Source: SZUA-100 sp965248135 (GTDB lineage: Bacteria; Pseudomonadota; Alphaproteobacteria; Rhizobiales; Rhizobiaceae). Taken from it: a stretch of DNA of 64,000 nt. How positions within the stretch are numbered: position 1 is the first letter of the stretch; every line of letters starts with the position of its first letter. The position numbers were made by a program, and so were the translations under genes. Location: contig CBDFIN010000007.1 of assembly GCA_965248135.1 (NCBI GenBank), forward strand, positions 148,804 to 212,803, in the 5' to 3' direction. Below are positions 62,249 to 64,000 of the stretch, in pieces. The notes beneath the pieces are model-generated. The model searched no databases. It was not told where the DNA came from and saw only the letters and a list, made by a program, of their open reading frames with translations.

Positions 62249-62903
62249 TATAGAGAACAAAAACTTGTCAACCAGCGAACTAATTGCAAAACTCAAGAAA
62301 AAACCTGGGCGAGGTACGATTCGGAAAAAACCTGGATTAACGACTAAAGGAATGATGGATAATGCGCGTGCTATGTTGCGCCGGGGTCATGCAGTACTGC
62401 TTATTGATTGTTCTGGCAGTATGTCCGGGAAGTGCATTTTAGAGGCTAAGAAAGGCGCAAAACAATTTGTCGATATTGCTATTGGTAAGAATTATAAGGT
62501 GGGTATTGTTGGGTTTGCCGATACATCTTGGAAACAAGCCGCAATTGGTAACAATAACGGTTTGCTGAAAACAGCGATAGATGATCTAGTGCTCGGGGCA
62601 ACAACCGATATGGCTGGTGCCATAAATCTTGGAAGGCAGATGTTGCGTCAGGAAGAAGTGCAGCAAGGTGTTATTTGTATCGCAACGGACGGACTGGCTA
62701 ACGATGTCCACGAAACTATCACTCAAGCGGACAGCGCTAAAAGTGAGGGATTTGATATTATGTGTATCGGCACCGAGGCCGCCGACCATGAGTTTCTAAA
62801 ACAAATTGCTTCGCGTAAAGAATTAGCCGAGTATTCCAATCCAGATGATTTTGGTAAAACTATTGCGAATATGTCTAGCCAATATTTTCTGCCCAAAATG
62901 TAA
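62238..62903 (+). CDS. von Willebrand factor type A (vWA) domain protein
   Basis: 221 aa from ATG 62238 (AAGAGG upstream); two residues longer is possible. Residues ~50-215 form a vWA domain with a complete metal-ion-dependent adhesion site: LLIDCSGSMSG (Asp57, Ser59, Ser61), LGATTDMAGAI with Thr, and ATDGLAND with Asp near 156. vWA proteins mediate metal-dependent protein contacts and appear in chaperone-like and conflict systems. Translational overlap with the J-domain-like membrane protein implies a shared complex. Confidence 0.88.
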   Translation: MGNDIENKNLSTSELIAKLKKKPGRGTIRKKPGLTTKGMMDNARAMLRRGHAVLLIDCSGSMSGKCILEAKKGAKQFVDIAIGKNYKVGIVGFADTSWKQAAIGNNNGLLKTAIDDLVLGATTDMAGAINLGRQMLRQEEVQQGVICIATDGLANDVHETITQADSAKSEGFDIMCIGTEAADHEFLKQIASRKELAEYSNPDDFGKTIANMSSQYFLPKM

Positions 62904-62963
62904 CACACTCGACTTATACCGGTGGCAATTAAATTGAATGCACCTGTATGTTTGCTGGCAGCT

Positions 62964-64000
62964 CTAGCGGCATTTTCCTCCACCGAATGCCGGCAGATCC
63001 TTCCAGCCACTAATGTTAGGTGGCTCCATACTATTCCCCGAACGCTCTCTTCTTTTCCTAGGTGTATGATCATCAATGACAAGAAAGCCGCAGGATGCTG
63101 CTTTGCAATTCTTGGACCGCCAATCTTGTACTGCTCGTGTAAAATTGGCAAATAGTTGCGGTGCTCCTCCCCTTATTTCCGCGATATAAAATACTTTATT
63201 TCTTTCATCTGTATAAAATTTAACCACCTCACCTTTACATTCAATTTTCCTAATTTCATCAAATGTTATACTCAGGTTTTTCAACGAGTTGCCTCTACTA
63301 ATATCAAATGCTACTAAGTTCTTATAGATTTCTATGTGACCGCCAGCTGTTTGTCCCCAAAACTCTGTGTAAAACGATGTGCGATAGATAAGCTTATTCT
63401 GGTCCAACCATTGATTTACCGTTCTTAATTCTGAGGTAATACTTTCATATTCTTGCTTCAATCTTTTTATTTCTGATAGTTGATCGAATTTCTTTTCTTT
63501 TCTTGATCTCTTTGCAAGTTGCTGCACAGCCTGTTTCGGCTTTACAATGGGCGTATATTTGCTCCCCAGTTTCTTGTTTTCTTTCACATTTCTATTTATT
63601 CTTGATAGACAACCATCATAATTCGGACTGTATATAGCTTTCCCTTTAGCCAACTTCTCAATTAGTTTACAACGTTTCTCGCGCCAAGCATCAAGATGAA
63701 AATTGAATTCCTTTTCCCACAGGTTTCCTTCTTTCTTTATAGCCTTAAGTGCCAGAGCTTCAAAGAAAGCGAATATTCCGCTATTCATCATAACAACAGA
63801 AACTGTCTTTCCGTTCTTTGTTCTGATGTTAAGACTACCATGATCAAATATAGTGAAGTTTACTTCAAAATAGAAGTTTCCAATTAAGTGCTCAAATAAT
63901 AAAGCACCAGAATATTTAACGCCACCACTTTTCGTCCCAGAGTAAACCAACCCATTTTCATAGAACCAGACATCTCCTTTTGACCACCGTTTGCCATTAG
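62964..64000 (-). CDS. Coiled-coil protein, partial at right edge
   Basis: At least 345 residues; the frame stays open through 64000 (upstream reads GKRWSKGDVWFYENGLVYSG), so the true start lies outside the window. Repeated beta-turn patterns (GALLFEHLIGNFYFEVNF) at the N-side, then a central coiled coil (EIKRLKQEYESITSELRTVN) and a PH-like C-terminal part (ISRGNSLKNLSITFDEIRKI). No family is recognised. It converges with the vWA gene and could be a third component or an unrelated neighbour. Confidence 0.6.
   Translation of the reverse strand, partial: NGKRWSKGDVWFYENGLVYSGTKSGGVKYSGALLFEHLIGNFYFEVNFTIFDHGSLNIRTKNGKTVSVVMMNSGIFAFFEALALKAIKKEGNLWEKEFNFHLDAWREKRCKLIEKLAKGKAIYSPNYDGCLSRINRNVKENKKLGSKYTPIVKPKQAVQQLAKRSRKEKKFDQLSEIKRLKQEYESITSELRTVNQWLDQNKLIYRTSFYTEFWGQTAGGHIEIYKNLVAFDISRGNSLKNLSITFDEIRKIECKGEVVKFYTDERNKVFYIAEIRGGAPQLFANFTRAVQDWRSKNCKAASCGFLVIDDHTPRKRRERSGNSMEPPNISGWKDLPAFGGGKCR

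Overview
The window looks like accessory DNA of an alphaproteobacterium. The evidence is an alphaproteobacterial RepA-type plasmid initiator, a TraA/TrwC-type (MOBF) relaxase, a BrnT toxin with an HTH partner, and a remnant of a tRNA-Phe 3' end. No chromosomal housekeeping gene is present. At least six insertion sequences are intact or nearly so, and there are several fragments, so the region is a mosaic of plasmid or integrative-element parts. Species cannot be told from the sequence.

Left part (1-5.2 kb): the start of an HTH (Xre/ParS-like) gene runs off the edge next to a 446-aa TIM-barrel-like protein. They are followed by a likely defence gene (Mrr-type nuclease fused to a STAND NTPase) and an intact IS3/IS407-type element with a 4-bp target duplication. 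Plasmid backbone (5.6-29.1 kb): J-domain protein, ParB-like protein, coiled-coil and secreted proteins, a tyrosine recombinase, BrnT/HTH toxin-antitoxin, MOBF relaxase, a VirD4/TraD coupling protein split by an IS30 element, a membrane protein, and repA followed by iterons (origin). An IS630 element splits a small gene that was translationally coupled to the tyrosine recombinase.

Central module (30.2-49.3 kb): eleven genes, all on the + strand and tightly packed. They encode a CYTH + HD/dGTPase-like fusion, two ATPases with KGGxGR P-loops, a helical protein, an MFS-like protein with a long soluble tail, a cyclic-nucleotide-binding-like protein, a CxxC coiled-coil protein, an AAA ATPase, and an ABC importer (binding protein, permease, ATPase with an extra C-terminal domain). 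The module is bracketed by diverged ~96-bp direct repeats (29.4 and 50.1 kb); a tRNA-Phe 3' fragment lies just beyond the right one. It is the best candidate for an undescribed system. A reasonable guess is a nucleotide-signal or nucleotide-pool sensing stress/defence system, but the function is inference.

Right part (50.8-64 kb): a membrane coiled-coil protein, an OLD-family (ATPase + TOPRIM) gene cut from its own start codon by an ISAs1 element, a ParE-type toxin pair, a second replication-type HTH gene with its upstream partner, and two 1405-bp copies (one base difference seen) of one IS with 16-bp target duplications. One of these copies clipped the 3' end of a gene. A membrane J-domain-like protein paired with a von Willebrand A protein follows, then a partial coiled-coil gene at the edge.
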